Shown here one piece after another: positions 5,047-6,959 of a DNA stretch of 6,959 nt. Below the pieces are notes generated by a model. That model was not told the DNA's origin. It ran no database searches and saw only the letters and a list, made by a program, of their open reading frames with translations. The number at the start of each line of letters is the position of its first letter. The stretch's first letter is position 1. Source of the stretch: Alphaproteobacteria bacterium (GTDB lineage Bacteria > Pseudomonadota > Alphaproteobacteria > Micavibrionales > UBA2020); assembly GCA_029266795.1 (NCBI GenBank), contig JAQSWE010000133.1:1-6959 (forward strand), read 5' to 3'. The translations under genes were made by a program, and so were the position numbers.

Positions 5047-6959
5047 ATGAACGAAACAGTTCCCGGCACCGGCCCGAAACATCCCGTCCTCCCCTTACGC
5101 GATATCGTTGTATTCCCGCATATGATTGTGCCCCTGTTTGTTGGCCGCGAAAAGTCCGTTAAAGCGCTCGAAAGCGCCATGGCCGATAACAAGCAGGTCC
5201 TGCTTGTGACCCAGAAATCCGCGCAGCAGGATGATCCTGGCGCAGGCGACCTTTATTCTATTGGTACCCTTGGCACCGTTCTCCAGCTCCTGAAACTGCC
5301 CGATGGCACCGTGAAAGTGCTTGTCGAAGGCACCAAGCGCGTCAAAGTGCTGATCTACACCGACAAGCCGGAATATTTCGAAGCACATGCCGAGATTATC
5401 GAAGAACGTGCAGTGTCCGGCGAGGCGATCGACGGGTTGATGCGCGCTTGCGTGTCGCAGTTCGACCAGTATGTGAAGCTCAACAAGAAAATCCCGCCGG
5501 AGATCATCACCTCCATCGGCCAGATCGACAATGCGAACAAGCTGGCGGATACCGTCGCGTCGCACCTGTCGCTCAAAATTGCAGATCGTCAAAAACTGCT
5601 GGAGCTGACCGGCGTCGCCGAGCGTCTAGAGCAAATCTTCTCCTTCATGGAAGGCGAGATTTCCGTTCTTGAAGTCGAGAAACGCATCCGTGGCCGCGTG
5701 AAGCGCCAGATGGAAAAAACACAGCGCGAATATTACCTCAACGAACAAATGAAGGCGATCCAGAAGGAGCTCAACGAAGGCGAAGACGGCGTCGACGAGC
5801 TGACTGAACTGGAAGAGAAAATCAAAAAAGCCCGCATGACCAAAGAGGCGAAAACGAAGGCGAATGCGGAGCTGAAAAAGCTGCGCCAGATGAGCCCGAT
5901 GTCCGCCGAAGCGACCGTTGTGCGCAACTACCTCGACTGGATGCTGAACATTCCGTGGAGCAAGCGCACCAAGGTTTTAAAAGACCTCAAATTCGCTGAA
6001 TCCATTCTCGATAAAGACCATTACGGTCTCGAGAAAGTCAAAGAGCGCATCCTTGAATATCTCGCGGTACAGCACCGCGCGAACAAGGTAAAAGGCCCGA
6101 TCCTTTGCCTCGTCGGCCCGCCCGGCGTCGGTAAGACTTCACTCGGCAAATCGATCGCGCAAGCGACCAACCGTAACTTCGTCCGCATGTCGCTGGGCGG
6201 CGTGCGCGATGAATCCGAAATCCGCGGTCACCGCCGCACTTATATCGGCTCCATGCCCGGACGCATTATTCAGGGCATGAAAAAGGCAAAGTCGTCAAAC
6301 CCGCTCTTCCTCCTCGACGAGATTGACAAGCTGGCGCACGACTGGCGCGGCGATCCCGCGGCGGCGCTGCTTGAAGTTTTGGATCCGGCGCAGAACAGCA
6401 CGTTCAACGACCATTACATGGAGATCGATTACGACCTCTCCGACGTAATGTTCATTTGCACCGCCAACACACTTGACCTCCCGCGACCCTTACTCGACCG
6501 GATGGAAATCATCCGCGTCTCCGGCTACACGGAAGAGGAAAAGGTCGAAATCGCGAAACGCCACCTGCTGGAAAAACAGAAAGAGGCGAACGGCCTCAAG
6601 AAAAACGAGTTCAGTATCACCGATCCCGCCATGCGCCAGTTGATACGCATGTATACACGTGAAGCCGGTGTGCGGAATCTCGAGCGTGAACTGTCCAACC
6701 TTGCCCGCAAGGCCATCAAGGAAATCATGATGGGCAAGAAGACGGAGATCAACGTCACGCCCAAGAACCTCGAAAAATACGCCGGCGTGCCGCGCTATCG
6801 TTATGGCATGGCGGACGAGAACGACCGTATCGGCTGCGTGACGGGCCTCGCCTGGACCGAAGTCGGCGGCGAGTTGCTCACGATCGAGTCGGCCGTCGTC
6901 CCGGGCAAGGGCAAGCTCACGCACACTGGCCAGCTCGGCGAGGTGATGCAGGAGTCCAT
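5047..6959 (+). CDS. lon: ATP-dependent Lon protease (N-terminal 637 residues; runs off the window)
   Basis: Lon is a cytoplasmic AAA+ serine protease that degrades misfolded and some regulatory proteins. The visible part nearly aligns residue for residue with E. coli Lon. The substrate-binding N-domain starts with HPVLPLRDIVVFPH (12-25). A coiled-coil region lies at about 210-300. The AAA+ module has Walker A GPPGVGKT (357-364) and Walker B FLLDEID with Asp424-Glu425. The sensor-region motif ANTLD and the LDRMEIIRVSGYTEEEK block are also present. The protease domain begins near 594 (RIGCVTGLAWTEVGG), but the window ends at GEVMQES, before the expected catalytic Ser-Lys dyad, so activity cannot be confirmed. 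No frameshift or internal stop is present. ATG 5047 has AAGGA 6 bases upstream. It is probably controlled by the heat-shock-like promoter upstream. Confidence 0.98.
   Translation, partial: MNETVPGTGPKHPVLPLRDIVVFPHMIVPLFVGREKSVKALESAMADNKQVLLVTQKSAQQDDPGAGDLYSIGTLGTVLQLLKLPDGTVKVLVEGTKRVKVLIYTDKPEYFEAHAEIIEERAVSGEAIDGLMRACVSQFDQYVKLNKKIPPEIITSIGQIDNANKLADTVASHLSLKIADRQKLLELTGVAERLEQIFSFMEGEISVLEVEKRIRGRVKRQMEKTQREYYLNEQMKAIQKELNEGEDGVDELTELEEKIKKARMTKEAKTKANAELKKLRQMSPMSAEATVVRNYLDWMLNIPWSKRTKVLKDLKFAESILDKDHYGLEKVKERILEYLAVQHRANKVKGPILCLVGPPGVGKTSLGKSIAQATNRNFVRMSLGGVRDESEIRGHRRTYIGSMPGRIIQGMKKAKSSNPLFLLDEIDKLAHDWRGDPAAALLEVLDPAQNSTFNDHYMEIDYDLSDVMFICTANTLDLPRPLLDRMEIIRVSGYTEEEKVEIAKRHLLEKQKEANGLKKNEFSITDPAMRQLIRMYTREAGVRNLERELSNLARKAIKEIMMGKKTEINVTPKNLEKYAGVPRYRYGMADENDRIGCVTGLAWTEVGGELLTIESAVVPGKGKLTHTGQLGEVMQES

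Noticed and set aside
6490..6924. Minus-strand open frame opposite lon
   Set aside because: It lies fully within clear Lon coding sequence and has no ribosome binding site or domain of its own.

Overview
This window looks like chromosomal core-genome DNA from a moderately GC-rich proteobacterium, most likely an alphaproteobacterium. The evidence is the order tRNA-Leu(UAG), trigger factor (tig), clpP, lon, a protein-quality-control neighbourhood typical of that class. Strong GC preference at third codon positions and possible alphaproteobacterial-type heat-shock promoters before clpP and lon agree with this. The genus cannot be told from the sequence. All genes lie on the + strand.

Layout. 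Bases 1-116 are the 3' end of a gene (perhaps a GNAT acetyltransferase), closed by a strong terminator (143-178). A class II tRNA-Leu (272-356) follows. After it, with no terminator seen, comes tig (442-1821), which carries a histidine-rich insert in its C-terminal domain. A promoter-like pair inside the 3' end of tig may drive the next gene, an unusual 432-residue ClpP-family peptidase (1976-3274). It has an intact Ser-His-Asp triad, a novel-looking N-terminal extension of about 135 residues and a Lys/Ala/Pro-rich C-terminal tail. A strong terminator separates it from a normal-length canonical clpP (3415-4050). That gene is also closed by a strong terminator. Next is an unrecognised exported protein of 216 residues (4151-4801), then a 245-base intergenic region, then lon (5047 to the window end, cut before the catalytic serine).

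How it works together. Trigger factor folds nascent chains at the ribosome. ClpP and Lon degrade failed or regulatory proteins. Two ClpP-family subunits side by side suggest either a hetero-oligomeric ClpP1P2-type peptidase or two separate peptidases. Terminators and separate promoter candidates suggest the two are expressed independently. The usual clpX partner gene, normally between clpP and lon, is missing here, and the exported protein occupies its place.

The most interesting items are the extended ClpP paralogue, the missing clpX, the possible metal-binding loop in trigger factor, and the promoter embedded in tig coding sequence. No mobile element, CRISPR array or sign of recent transfer was seen. 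No gene-free stretch exceeds 300 bases.
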